Of a DNA stretch of 64,000 bases, positions 42,801 to 50,818 are shown piece by piece; within the stretch, counting starts at the first letter, position 1, and each line of letters opens with the position of its first letter. The position numbers and the translations under genes were made by a program. Source of the stretch: Planctomycetota bacterium (lineage in GTDB: Bacteria; Planctomycetota; SZUA-567; H5-PLA8); assembly GCA_015075375.1 (NCBI GenBank), contig JABTUM010000004.1:124001-188000 (forward strand), read 5' to 3'. The notes beneath the pieces are model-generated. The model was not told where the DNA came from. It worked only from the letters and a program-made list of their open reading frames with translations, and searched no databases.

Positions 42801-44340
42801 GGTCTACGACGGGAAGCACTGGAGCGAGCCGAAGGTGGTCAAGGTCGCGACGCGGCAGGCCAACGTCCCGCCGCAAGCCGCTCCCGTAGCGCTGGCCGGC
42901 TTCACCCCCGCCGATCTGGCCGGAACCGAAGACCTGCTCAAGCTGCCCCACGTGATCAAGACGCGCAGGCTGATCACCGAAGAACGCCGCGAAGTGATCC
43001 TCGACGGCTCCGGTTCCGACGATCCGGACAAGGGCCCCGAGAAGCTCAAGTATACTTGGCGGCAAGTGGCCGGCGCGCGGCCCGAGAACTTGAAGCAGGA
43101 AGGCGCGCGCGTCAGTTTCGTTGCGCCCCGCCGCGGCGACATGATCTGGGAACTTTCGGTCAGCGACGGCAAAGCCGAAAGCCAGCCCGAACAGGTCAAG
43201 CTCACCATCGTCGAACCCGGCTCGCTCCCGCGCGCCATCGCCACGCCGAACCTGATTCGCGCCAAGGCCGCGCCGCGCGGCACCAAGGATCCCAGCCACG
43301 CCGTGATCCTCGACGGACGCGCGAGCAAGGGCGCTCCCGGCCGCGAGCTTAAGTTCGCATGGAAGCAGGTGGGCGGCGAGGATTTGCAGCTCTCGCCTTT
43401 GGCCCTCAGCAAGCCGCGCATCGGGATCAACATTTATATCCCGGGCAAGTACCGCTTCATGCTCACTGTCTTCGACGGAGATTTCACCAGCCTGCCGGCG
43501 ATCGTCGATGTGCTGGTCAACGACGGCTCGATGGCCGAGACGGATGCGCCGCAGACGCCCGAAGGCACGGAAAAGGTCGAGGCGCGCGAACCCGAGAACA
43601 AGAAGCCGGTCGAGCCGCTGAAGGTGGCCCCCAAGCCCGTCGAGGTCAAGAACGACGAGGACGGTGCGTGGATTCCGCCGCCGCGCGATGTCCGCGAAAC
43701 GGCCACCGCCAAGCCCGTGAAGCCGAAGGAACCGGCGAAGCCCGAGCCGATGGCCGTGGCGCCGCTGCCCCGCGAAGTACCGGACGAAGAGCCCGCCGTG
43801 GCGCAGCCGCGGCCCAAGCCCGAGCCGGTCAAGCCCGAGCCCGTCGAAGCGAAGCCCGTGGAGCGGCCGCTGCCGGCGCCCGAACCGGCCGTCACCGCGC
43901 AGCCGCATAGCGAGCCGAAGCCCGTCGCGCCGGTGGCCCCGGCCGCGCTGGAACCCGAACCGGTCAAGCCCGTCGCCGCCGTCACGCGCAGCAAAATGCC
44001 TTGGGACGATCCGTCCTACCGCGTCGAGGATCCGGTCTTCCAGAACCAGAAGCGCAAACTCTTCGCGCTGGCGATCGAATCCGGAGCCGAGGCCGAAAAG
44101 CTGCTCATCGCGGGACTCGACGACCGCGACGCCGACCTGCGCAGCGTCGCCGCCATGGGGCTCGTGCAGCGCGGTTTGGGCTCCGTGCCCGGCCTGCTCA
44201 GCGTCCTCGAGAACGGCAGCGCCGCTTCCAAGACCGAAGCGCATCGCGCGCTGAAGGAATTGGCCAAGAAGGACGTCGGCACTGACGTCAAGGCCTGGCG
44301 CGGTTGGTGGTTCGAGATGCTCGGTTTGGCCGGCGAGTAA
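39817..44340 (+). CDS. Giant secreted PKD-repeat protein with a C-terminal HEAT-like domain
   Basis: This 1507-residue protein has an N-terminal signal peptide (hydrophobic about 8-25) and about twelve PKD/Ig-like domains of 90-110 residues each. Typical boundaries are Asn-x-x-Pro motifs ('NLAPVA', 'NHAPTV', 'NRAPVA', 'NAPPVA') and repeated cores with 'DPDGD', 'TWTFTPGEAGE', 'YxWKQxxGP' and 'VSDGK'. A Pro/Glu/Lys-rich linker (about 1245-1390) leads to a HEAT-repeat-like helical end (about 1400-1507: 'LIAGLDDRDADLRSVAAMGLVQRGLG'). It is likely a long extracellular or periplasmic adhesin or scaffold. The first repeat starts without its usual boundary motif, so the N-terminus may be shortened. 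The minus strand carries a 1569-residue open frame across the same region, which is a composition artefact. Confidence 0.9.
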   Translation: MIGYRIRMALGALLLLAGPCAFSLRAQDAGLDDDKWKVPLEVEAEDPDGDKLTFQWTQVSGPKVRIAKASDAKTWFVPTEPGEYVFEIRVSDGKDAVVGTKKVNVAKPNLAPVAIPRVQPERATMNQRVVFDASLSKDPDGKLKAYQWKQTGGPAVKLTDQQLQARQFDFDAAEPGEYAFELKVSDGETWSEPATVELKVAAVNKKPRINIAGSEEEKHNLPVTAPVVTPEKPSADAPPVVKVEPGKQAKLGEELVLDGRGSHDPLGQELEYFWSQKLDGKVPLLRSLKHDPQFAKDGRTDPLATPVWRVKPEQPGVYRFQLEVTAGKGAKQRRASSAVIEFEVVEGEQDRAPVADLFIATPAVEKGVAVELDGSKSKDPEGKELSYIWGWSGEGLKPRKWIGRDGPKVKFETEEEGEYGIKLIVSDGKQQSEPALGKVIVRGANHAPTVNLPESVPAIAGQAVRLEAIVEDADGDPTTVQWTVVEPAELKLPPETLTQNPLVFTPTEKRVYLVQLVAHDGTASSPARRVQVQVGDDINLAPTAVIAGAEAAAVGQEVTLSAERSSDPEHKRLTFHWKQLSGPAIAGPAPGLNDKTWTFTPGEAGEIKIELVVSDGANESPAHVWKLNVGKGNRAPVAKVAEPPAIFAGEEIAVDGSASHDEDEGDKLTYRWRVLDAVPKVELVGRDQPQVTVKTAEPGTVRLELLVNDGQADGAPAMVQLKIQHRNKEPIAHPEGPETAHVGETVTLTAEKSRDAEGGKLTAYQWSQVEGAGPEVKLSEREKSLPKLVFRPEAEGAYVFQLLVTDEGGMRSKPATWTVNVSAPVNPPLASAKAEGESPFPLGRAVTLSAAESKDPNGKPLVYTWKQVDGPARADVKADGPSLTVNAREAGAYVFEVVVDNGKVKSAPARVSFEVNADNAPPVAEIAEIVPVEAGDKLALDGTPSKDPEGKALEYRWRAVTWPDGGEPDLGWLAYKRDALKVKLPKPGEYEFELKVYDGKHWSEPKVVKVATRQANVPPQAAPVALAGFTPADLAGTEDLLKLPHVIKTRRLITEERREVILDGSGSDDPDKGPEKLKYTWRQVAGARPENLKQEGARVSFVAPRRGDMIWELSVSDGKAESQPEQVKLTIVEPGSLPRAIATPNLIRAKAAPRGTKDPSHAVILDGRASKGAPGRELKFAWKQVGGEDLQLSPLALSKPRIGINIYIPGKYRFMLTVFDGDFTSLPAIVDVLVNDGSMAETDAPQTPEGTEKVEAREPENKKPVEPLKVAPKPVEVKNDEDGAWIPPPRDVRETATAKPVKPKEPAKPEPMAVAPLPREVPDEEPAVAQPRPKPEPVKPEPVEAKPVERPLPAPEPAVTAQPHSEPKPVAPVAPAALEPEPVKPVAAVTRSKMPWDDPSYRVEDPVFQNQKRKLFALAIESGAEAEKLLIAGLDDRDADLRSVAAMGLVQRGLGSVPGLLSVLENGSAASKTEAHRALKELAKKDVGTDVKAWRGWWFEMLGLAGE

Positions 44341-44480
44341 CCCCCCGCACGGCGTTCGAGCGGTTTCACCTTATATCCATTGGACACGGAGGCTCGCGCG
44401 GCGGGCCGAAGAGTCCTATGCATGCTGCCTGGGAAGCGCTTCGAGGTCACGGCCGACGAAGCGCATCGGACCGGAAAAAC

Positions 44481-44570
44481 TGGCGGAGCGGGTGGGATTC
44501 GAACCCACGAAACCTGTGAGGGTTTACACGCTTTCCAAGCGTGCTCCTTCGGCCACTCGGACACCGCTCC
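44481..44570 (-). tRNA. tRNA-Ser (anticodon GGA)
   Basis: On the minus strand, G1 is at 44570. The acceptor stem GGAGCGG pairs with CCGCTCC; T8 and G9 are followed by the D arm (TCCGAGTGG). The anticodon stem is CACGC/GCGTG around a seven-base loop TTGGAAA with anticodon GGA. A long variable arm (TGTAAACCCTCACA region) is typical of type II serine tRNAs, and the T loop is TTCGAAT. The CCA end is encoded (44483-44481), followed by a run of five T. Confidence 0.97.
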
Positions 44571-44577
44571 GCGCACC

Positions 44578-44605
44578 CTTATACCGCCCGCCTCCCGCCC
44601 GGCAA
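44578..44605 (-). promoter_or_regulatory. Promoter of the serine tRNA
   Basis: On the minus strand TTGCCG (44605-44600) lies 16 bases from TATAAG (44583-44578), which ends seven bases before the tRNA 5' end. The G/C-rich discriminator (GGTGCGC) is typical for stable RNA promoters. Confidence 0.65.
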
Positions 44606-44759
44606 CACGTGAATGCATGAGGGGATTTCCCGCATGTGGATCGCAAAGCCCGGCAACTTGACAAGCTCCGCACCGTACCACTCGGCGTAGGCCGTTCCCC
44701 GTCGGCGCTCTTCGCATTGGCCTACGCTATGCAGTAGGTCCATGCGGAGGATTACGAAC

Positions 44760-45896
44760 ATGCGTGCCTTGCTCGTCATACTTTGTTTTTTGATTCTGCT
44801 CACCGGCTGCGAACCCGGCGGCCCTCCGCCCAGCGGCATCGGTCCGCAGCCCGCGCCGGGCGAAGCCGGACGCGAAGTGCGCGTCAGCCTCTTCCGCGCC
44901 AGCGGTCTGGGCAGCGACTGGGAGCCCGTGGGGCGTGAACGCATCGCGTACGACCAGAAAGGCAAAGACGGCTACTACGACATCTTCCTCGCCGACGCCG
45001 ACGGCGGGCGCGTCGTCTGCCTGACGGACCGCAACCCGGCTCTCCCCGGCCGCCACATGGGCGCTCCGGCCTGGCATCCGGAGGGCCGCTATATCCTCTT
45101 CGTCGCCGAAAAGAAGAAACATCCCGGCGGCTCGCTCGAAGCCATTCCAGGCTTCGGCGGCTACAGCGACCTGTGGGTCATGACGCCGGACGGCCAGAAA
45201 GCCTGGCCGCTCACCGATGTGCCCAACGATTACGATCACGGCGTGTTGCCCGCGCACTTCTCGCCCGACGGCAAGCGCATCGCCTGGAGTTCGCGGGTCA
45301 AGCGCCCAAACTTTCTCGACCCCAAGGGACTCTTTGCGATGTGGGAGATCAAGGTCGCCGATTTCGTCGATGGACCCGACGGTCCGAAGCTCGCCAACGA
45401 GCTCACCTTTCGCCCCGGCCCCGTATCGTTCTACGAAGTCAGCGGCTTCTCCACCGACGGCCAGCGCCTCGTGATCTGCTCCAGCGTGAACCAGCCTTCG
45501 GTCTGGACACAGCAGATCTTCACGCTCGACGCCCGCACGGGCCGCGGCCTCGTTCAACTGACCTCCGAGGGCTACAACGAGCATCCCGTCTACACGCCCG
45601 ACGGGCGGCATATCGTCTGGATGAGCAGCGTGGGCAACGCGAACCACGGCGCCGATTGGTGGATCATGCGCGCCGACGGGACGGGCAAAGAGCGGCTGAC
45701 TTGGTTCAACCGGCCGGGGCACCTGCATGACGAGAAGAAGCCGCGCTACACCGGGCTGGTCAGCTTCAAGCGCGACGGCAGCCGCTTCGTCGGCGGCATG
45801 GTCCTCGATCTATTCACGCAGGAAGGGAAGATCGTGCTCGTGGATCTGCCGAAGGAGTACTGGAGCCGTCCGGCCGAAGCGCCGCCGCGGCCTTGA
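44760..45896 (+). CDS. Lipoprotein with a TolB-like (PD40) beta-propeller
   Basis: The start is ATG 44760 with GGAGG nine bases upstream. The 378-residue protein starts with a lipoprotein signal peptide, lipobox Leu-Thr-Gly-Cys with Cys at residue 17. WD40-like PD40 repeats follow ('YDIFLADADGGRVVCLTDRN', 'DLWVMTPDGQKAWPLTD', 'HFSPDGKRIAWSSRV', 'PDGRHIVWMSSVG', 'WWIMRADGTGKERLTW'). It is probably anchored in the periplasm or outer surface and may be a TolB-like partner or a substrate-binding propeller. Function is otherwise unknown. Confidence 0.85.
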   Translation: MRALLVILCFLILLTGCEPGGPPPSGIGPQPAPGEAGREVRVSLFRASGLGSDWEPVGRERIAYDQKGKDGYYDIFLADADGGRVVCLTDRNPALPGRHMGAPAWHPEGRYILFVAEKKKHPGGSLEAIPGFGGYSDLWVMTPDGQKAWPLTDVPNDYDHGVLPAHFSPDGKRIAWSSRVKRPNFLDPKGLFAMWEIKVADFVDGPDGPKLANELTFRPGPVSFYEVSGFSTDGQRLVICSSVNQPSVWTQQIFTLDARTGRGLVQLTSEGYNEHPVYTPDGRHIVWMSSVGNANHGADWWIMRADGTGKERLTWFNRPGHLHDEKKPRYTGLVSFKRDGSRFVGGMVLDLFTQEGKIVLVDLPKEYWSRPAEAPPRP

Positions 45897-45897
45897 T

Positions 45898-46560
45898 TCA
45901 GGTCTCGGCCGGAGCGTTCGAGGGCGCGCGCACCGTCCAGGCCGCCAGCGCAAGCGCCGCGTGGCCCAGGATCTCAAGGCTCTCTTCGATCGGATCGTAC
46001 AGGTAGCGGTCGCTGAGCAGTTCGGGACGGAAGTTTTTGTCGATCACCTGCGAACCCACGTAACAGGTCAGGGTCATGAACACCACGCTGTTCAGGAGCC
46101 GCGAGGCCAGATACGGGCAGAGGCGCTCGTACTTCCGCCAAGCCAAGACGAGGAGGATCGCCAGCGCGAGGTACATCACCGTTGAAGCATGCTTCAGGTG
46201 AACTTCGCGCCAGAAGAACGCGGCGCATAACCCCGCGTACCACAGAAAAAAGGGATGCCGCGTGGCCGCGTAGCGCGCCAGCGCGCCCAGGATGCCGAAG
46301 CCCAGCACGAAGAGCGCCGTCTCTTCGAGCGGCTGTTTAAGCCCCGCGATCCACTCGTTGCGTTTGAGAGCGAACAAGAGCAGCGCCAGCGCGACGGGTA
46401 TCGCGGCCACCCAAAGCCGCACCAGCTTGGCGTGCCGCAGGCTCAGATTCAGCAGCGAAGGGGCCCGCGTGGAGGACGCGGACTCGGCGTGAAGGGCCGC
46501 GCTTCCGGGCAAAGTCAGGGTCTGGGATTCGCTGGCGGCCATCCCGGCGCGACGCTCCAT
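45898..46560 (-). CDS. Hypothetical polytopic membrane protein
   Basis: This 220-residue protein has about five or six transmembrane segments ('LWVAAIPVALALLLFAL', 'ALFVLGFGILGALARYA', 'PFFLWYAGLCAAFFW', 'STVMYLALAILLVLAW', 'VVFMTLTCYVGSQVI', 'ILGHAALALAAWTV'). The N-terminal 45 residues are Ser/Ala-rich. No family is recognised. It is convergent with the PD40 lipoprotein, with a single base between their ends. Confidence 0.75.
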   Translation of the reverse strand: MERRAGMAASESQTLTLPGSAALHAESASSTRAPSLLNLSLRHAKLVRLWVAAIPVALALLLFALKRNEWIAGLKQPLEETALFVLGFGILGALARYAATRHPFFLWYAGLCAAFFWREVHLKHASTVMYLALAILLVLAWRKYERLCPYLASRLLNSVVFMTLTCYVGSQVIDKNFRPELLSDRYLYDPIEESLEILGHAALALAAWTVRAPSNAPAET

Positions 46561-46695
46561 TTACCGTACGTTAAATCGTCCTTTACCTTACCCTCCGCGA
46601 GTCTTAATTCAACCCAAGCCCAGCTGCAACCGGCCCAATCCAATGGCGCGGGGCCGCCGAAGCAGCCCCGCGCCCGTCCGAGCGACCCCGTGTAC

Positions 46696-47847
46696 TCACG
46701 CTTTCCGCGCCACAAAGTAGGCGTTCAAGGCGTCGTGCGGCAGCGTGTGCACACTCACCCGGGCGAAGCCGGCCCCGGCGAGCATCTCCTGGGCGAGTTC
46801 CACGCCCCAGCAGGTGCCCAACCCCGCTCCGCCTTGCGCCAGCGAGACGGTCATGCAGTGCATGCAGGAGATCGTGTACAAAAACGGCCCCAGCGGATGC
46901 GCCTGGTTCTTATGCAGGTGGCTGCTGCTGTGGATATCCTGCATCAGGAAGACTCCGCTGGGCTTAAGCGCCGCGGCGATGCCGTCCAGTACGCCCACGG
47001 GATCGGCCTGATCGTGCACCGCATCGAACGCGGTGATCAGATCGTAGCGTTCGCATTCGCCCAGCCGCGCGGCGTCGCGGACTTCGAAGCGGACGTTTTC
47101 GAGCTTCGCGTCGGCGGCCGTCGCGCGCGCGCGCGCAATGCCTTCCTCCGAGAAGTCGTAGCCGGTGAAGCGGCTGTTCGGATATGCCGCGGCGAGCACA
47201 TTCAGCGCGCGCCCCGCACCGCAGCCGATGTCCAGCACCTCGATGCCGGACTCCAGGCGTTCTTTTAGCCCGTCCACCAGCGGCAGAATATGCTCGTGCA
47301 AGCCCGCCACCGTCGTCTGCGCGCTCTCTTCGGCCATCACTTCGTGAAAGCGCGCGTAGGCTTCGTAGCGCACTCCGCCGCCGTAGCGGAAGGCTTCGAG
47401 CACCCCGTCCTCCACGGACCCCAGCACGGGGATCCATTGCATCGTCGCAGCCATGTTGTTCGGCGCGGCGGCACGAGTCAGGCACGCCGCGTGTTCGGCC
47501 GGGAGTTCGTACGACCGTTCGTGCGGCAGGTAACGCACGATGCCGCCCGTCACCATCGCGCCCAGCCACTCGCGCACGTAGCGCTCGTTCAGCTTCGCGC
47601 GTTTCGCGAGTTCCTCCGCGCCCATCGCCCCCTGTCCGGCCATCGCATCGAACAGTCCGCTGCGGTGCCCGAGCGAGACCATCAGCGCCAAACCCGCCGA
47701 GTTCAGCACACCGGCCAGCTTTTCCCCGAAGGCTTGCGCGGCGGCCGGATCGTGAACTGGCTTCTGCGCGCGTTCCCAGAAGTTGCGAGCCCGCGCGCGC
47801 CGGGAACTGCGCGCGTTTCGGGGATTCATAAGTCGAGTTTCGTTCAT
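46696..47847 (-). CDS. SAM-dependent methyltransferase with an N-terminal winged-helix-like domain
   Basis: ATG 47847 is favoured, with AAGGA eight bases upstream; an ATG at 47856 is possible. The 383-residue protein has a helical winged-helix-like region (about 40-105: 'LNERYVREWLGAMVTGGIV') and a class I methyltransferase domain with motif I 'VLDIGCGAGRALNVLAA' near 204-220 and 'YDLITAFDAVHD' as the post-I strand. It lies 37 bases downstream of mddA and is probably co-transcribed with it. The substrate is unknown, but sulfur or small-molecule methylation is the natural guess by context. Confidence 0.88.
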   Translation of the reverse strand: MNETRLMNPRNARSSRRARARNFWERAQKPVHDPAAAQAFGEKLAGVLNSAGLALMVSLGHRSGLFDAMAGQGAMGAEELAKRAKLNERYVREWLGAMVTGGIVRYLPHERSYELPAEHAACLTRAAAPNNMAATMQWIPVLGSVEDGVLEAFRYGGGVRYEAYARFHEVMAEESAQTTVAGLHEHILPLVDGLKERLESGIEVLDIGCGAGRALNVLAAAYPNSRFTGYDFSEEGIARARATAADAKLENVRFEVRDAARLGECERYDLITAFDAVHDQADPVGVLDGIAAALKPSGVFLMQDIHSSSHLHKNQAHPLGPFLYTISCMHCMTVSLAQGGAGLGTCWGVELAQEMLAGAGFARVSVHTLPHDALNAYFVARKA

Positions 47848-47884
47848 CTTCGGCATCCTTTTTCCAGGTTGTTGGAAATGGGGC

Positions 47885-48661
47885 TCAAACCACAGGAGAC
47901 TTCACGGCCACGGTCGGGCGATCGGCTTCCGAACCGCTCAGCACGCGTGGAATCAGCATCGGCGTGCGGCGCTTGTACACCGCATACTCGCGTCCGAAGT
48001 GCGCTACGAGGTCGCGCTCTTCGTAGCGGATCGCGATCAGGATGTACGCCGTCAGGCCCAGCGCGAAGACTAAGTGCGCCGCAGTCATGTACGGCGTGAT
48101 CCAGAAGACCATCAGCCAGCCCACGTACAGTGGATGGCGGACGTAGCGGTACGGGCCAGGCGTGCGGAAGCGCAACGGCGTGTATGGCTTGCCAAGCCAG
48201 TTCAGCCAGACCTGGCGCAGGCCGAACAGGTCGAAGTGATGGATCAGAAAGCTGGTGCAGAGCACCACCGCCCAGCCCGAAGCGTACAGCGCATACAGGA
48301 AGTTGCGCCCCACTACGGACTCCACTTCCCAGATCGTCCCGCCCATCGGTTGCCAGAAGGCGTACAGCACGAAGAGCGCCACACACGACATCAGACAGTA
48401 CGTGCTCCGCTCTGCCGCCTGCGGCACGAAGCGCGTCAGCCAGCGTTTGAAGCCCTGCCGCGCCATGAGCGAATGCTGCAATCCGAACAGCGCCAGCAAT
48501 CCGGCGTTAACGGCCAGCGCCGTCGGCAACGAAAGACGCGCCGGACCGTCCAAGACCGTCGGCGTACCCCAGCCGATCACGAAGCCCGCCAGATACGCGA
48601 ACGCGCCCAGCGTCAGCGCGTACGAGATCGCTCCGTAGAGCAGAATCAGATGCCGTTGCAT
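47885..48661 (-). CDS. mddA: Methanethiol S-methyltransferase (MddA-like, NnrU family)
   Basis: The start is ATG 48661, giving 258 residues; a longer frame to 48700 exists. The protein has six or so transmembrane segments and matches MddA in pattern: 'LLALFGLQHSLMARQGFKRW' at about 52-71, 'RFVPQAAERSTYCLMSCVALFVLY', 'STFLIHHFDLFGLRQVW'-like element (here 'CTSFLIHHFDLFGLRQVW'), 'PYRYVRHPLYVGWLMVFWITPYMT' and 'EERDLVAHFGREYAVYKRRTPMLIP'. MddA transfers a methyl group from SAM to methanethiol, releasing dimethyl sulfide, in the membrane. The His-Pro element is the typical SAM site of this isoprenylcysteine-methyltransferase-like family. It lies downstream of a sigma-54 activator and a -24/-12-like element. 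Confidence 0.87.
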   Translation of the reverse strand: MQRHLILLYGAISYALTLGAFAYLAGFVIGWGTPTVLDGPARLSLPTALAVNAGLLALFGLQHSLMARQGFKRWLTRFVPQAAERSTYCLMSCVALFVLYAFWQPMGGTIWEVESVVGRNFLYALYASGWAVVLCTSFLIHHFDLFGLRQVWLNWLGKPYTPLRFRTPGPYRYVRHPLYVGWLMVFWITPYMTAAHLVFALGLTAYILIAIRYEERDLVAHFGREYAVYKRRTPMLIPRVLSGSEADRPTVAVKSPVV

Positions 48662-48721
48662 ACGCTCCTCACCTCCGTTTATCCATCCAACAGGCCGCAC
48701 CTGCGGCTCGCAGGGCCCCTA

Positions 48722-48738
48722 TGGCAGTTGGAATGCCA
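48722..48738 (-). promoter_or_regulatory. Sigma-54 (-24/-12) promoter candidate of mddA
   Basis: On the minus strand the sequence TGGCATTCCAACTGCCA has GG and GC separated by 10 bases, the strict requirement for sigma-54 promoters, and matches TGGCAY at the -24 side; the -12 side is weaker (CTGCC). It is 61 bases before the mddA ATG. The gene upstream encodes a sigma-54 activator with a GAFTGA motif, which supports the call. It is also a 5-base inverted repeat with a 7-base spacer. Confidence 0.55.
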
Positions 48739-48814
48739 CAGACCGCGCAACCTCGGAAAAACGGTAAGTGTTGAATGCTGAAGGCTTAGGAGCACTGGTG
48801 CGAACCGCTTGCGC

Positions 48815-48845
48815 TTACGACTTTTCGTAAATAGCGAGATCTCGC
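48815..48845. promoter_or_regulatory. Two adjacent dyads, candidate upstream activator sites
   Basis: TTACGA/TCGTAA (48815-48820 and 48825-48830) forms a perfect dyad with a four-base spacer. GCGAGATCTCGC at 48834-48845 is a 12-base palindrome, and TCTCGCGA (48840-48847) recurs at 48864-48871. They lie roughly 110-125 bases upstream of the inferred mddA transcription start, where enhancer sites of sigma-54 activators usually lie. The first dyad could alternatively be a weak terminator for the activator gene. Confidence 0.5.
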
Positions 48846-48874
48846 GAGCTTAAGGACGCGGAATCTCGCGAAGG

Positions 48875-50818
48875 CTACTCCGGGCGTTCGATACTCAGCG
48901 CTTTCATGCGCGAGGCCAGCGTGGAGGGTTTCATGCCCAAAAGCTGCGCGGCGCCGCCTTCGCCGCTGACGCGCCATTGCGTCGCTTCCAGCGCGCGGAT
49001 CAGGTTCGCGCGCTCGAAGGCCTGTATCTCGTCCACCGTGCGGATCGCCTCCGAGGCATCGGACTGGCCGCCCACCGCACGCGTCAGCAACGGCGGCGCG
49101 GCGCCTTCGGGGAGCGCGCGCGCCAGTTCCAGCCGCCCGCCCTTGGCCAGGATCACCGCGCGTTCGATCACGTTCTGAAGTTCGCGTACGTTGCCCGGCC
49201 AGCGATAGCTCTTCAGCAATGCCACATCGTCGTCGGTGAACGGCTGCAGACTTTGCCCCAACTGCCGCGCGTAGCGCCGTGCGAAGGCCTCGGCCAGGAG
49301 CGGAATATCCTCGCCGCGTTCGCGCAGCGGCGGCACGCGGATCGGAAAGACGTTCAGCCGGTAGAAGAGATCCTCGCGAAAGCGCCCCTCTTTCACTTCC
49401 GACTCCAGATCGCGATTCGTCGCCGCGATCACGCGCACGTCCACCTTGCGCGTCTGCGCCGTTCCGACGGGCTCGAACTCGCCTTCTTGCAGCACGCGCA
49501 AGAGCTTCGCTTGCAGCGCGAGCGGCAGTTCGCCGATCTCGTCGAGGAAGATCGTACCGCCGTCGGCCAGCGCGAAGCGACCCTCGCGCCGTTCGGTCGC
49601 TCCGGTAAACGCGCCCTTCGCGTGCCCGAAAAACTCGCTCTCGATCAGCGTCCCGGGAATCGCCGCGCAGTTTACGCGCACCAGCGCCTTGTCCTTGCGC
49701 CGCCCCGAGCCGTGAATCGCACGTGCGACGAGTTCCTTGCCCGTGCCCGTCTCGCCGCCGATCAGCACCGTCGCGCCTGTATCGGCCACCTGCTTCAACT
49801 CGCCCAGCACACGCAGCAGCCGCGGGCTGCGGCCCAGGATCTCGCCCAAGCCGTGCAATTCGCGCAGTTCTTCCTTCAAGTACGCCGTCTCGCGCGTCAG
49901 CGAACGGATGCGCCGTTCGGCCTCCAACCGCTCGTTGACGTTACGCAGGATCAGCGTGTAGTACGCGCGCCGGTTGACCTCGAACCGCGAGAGCGTCGCC
50001 TCCGCCGGGAACGGATCTTCCGAACCGTCCGGGCGCGCCTGCAGGCCGCCGGGAATCCAGAGGTAGCGCTCCCCGCGCGGCCGTCGGTCCAGGTCCCGCG
50101 CCAATTGGCCCAGCTTCTCGAAGCTGTCGCTCGTCAAAAAGCGGCTGAAGGGCTTCGCCACCACCTGCCCCGCCGTGCAGCAGAAGACTTTTTCCGCTGC
50201 AGGGTTCATCAGCGTCACGCGTAACGCTTCGTCCAGTTCCACGATCGCGTCCATCGCGCTGGCGATCAGCCGCGAGAGCCGCTCCTCACGTTCGCGCAGC
50301 TCCTGTTCGGCGCGCAAGCGCTGCAACTCGGCGGCAGCCCGCGCGGCGAAGATCTTGAACAGCGCCTCCGCGCGCGGATCGGCCGGCAGCGGGCGGCGGT
50401 CCATCACCGCCAAGTGCCCCAGCACGCGCCCGTCCAGGTCCAGCAGCGGCATGCCCAGGTAGCTCGTCGCGCCCACCTGCTTGATGTCGGGCTCTTCGGG
50501 ATACAGATCCAGCAGCCCATCTTTAATGTGCACCAGCCGCGTCTCGTCGATCACCCGCGCGCACGGCGTCCCATCGATTGGCGTCTCGTAGTTCTCGACC
50601 CACTCGTCCCCCAAGCGGAACGCCAGCGCCCGCAGGCGCCGCGATTCGGGCAGGTACTCCGTCACCCACGCGCCGTGCGTATGCAGCACCTGCGCGAGGT
50701 TCTCCACCAGCGCCGAGAAGAAGCGCGTGCCGGTGGCCGTGGCGGTACCGTCGACCAAGCGGCGCAACGCCACCGCTTCGTCGAGACCCTCCAATGGATC
50801 GGATTCTGAAGCCGTCAT
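48875..50818 (-). CDS. Sigma-54-dependent transcriptional activator with GAF and PAS domains
   Basis: The 647-residue protein (start ATG 50818) has a GAF domain (about 32-165), a PAS domain (about 180-290), a short coiled linker ('TREAETAYLKEELREL'-like), and the AAA+ sigma-54 domain: Walker A GETGTGKE at 355-362, the GAFTGA loop at 402-407 and Walker B 'GGTIFLDEIG' at 420-429. A Fis-type helix-turn-helix ends the protein ('GEGGAAQLLGMKPSTLASRMKAL'). The intact GAFTGA loop means it contacts sigma-54. The GAF and PAS domains probably sense a small molecule or redox state. It most likely activates the downstream mddA operon. Confidence 0.95.
   Translation of the reverse strand: MTASESDPLEGLDEAVALRRLVDGTATATGTRFFSALVENLAQVLHTHGAWVTEYLPESRRLRALAFRLGDEWVENYETPIDGTPCARVIDETRLVHIKDGLLDLYPEEPDIKQVGATSYLGMPLLDLDGRVLGHLAVMDRRPLPADPRAEALFKIFAARAAAELQRLRAEQELREREERLSRLIASAMDAIVELDEALRVTLMNPAAEKVFCCTAGQVVAKPFSRFLTSDSFEKLGQLARDLDRRPRGERYLWIPGGLQARPDGSEDPFPAEATLSRFEVNRRAYYTLILRNVNERLEAERRIRSLTRETAYLKEELRELHGLGEILGRSPRLLRVLGELKQVADTGATVLIGGETGTGKELVARAIHGSGRRKDKALVRVNCAAIPGTLIESEFFGHAKGAFTGATERREGRFALADGGTIFLDEIGELPLALQAKLLRVLQEGEFEPVGTAQTRKVDVRVIAATNRDLESEVKEGRFREDLFYRLNVFPIRVPPLRERGEDIPLLAEAFARRYARQLGQSLQPFTDDDVALLKSYRWPGNVRELQNVIERAVILAKGGRLELARALPEGAAPPLLTRAVGGQSDASEAIRTVDEIQAFERANLIRALEATQWRVSGEGGAAQLLGMKPSTLASRMKALSIERPE

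Noticed and set aside
39535-44244. A 1569-residue open frame on the minus strand opposite the PKD gene
   Set aside because: It mirrors the plus-strand gene, which has clear PKD domains and a signal peptide. The minus frame is a low-complexity Gly/Leu/Arg/Asp product of strong G/C third-position bias.
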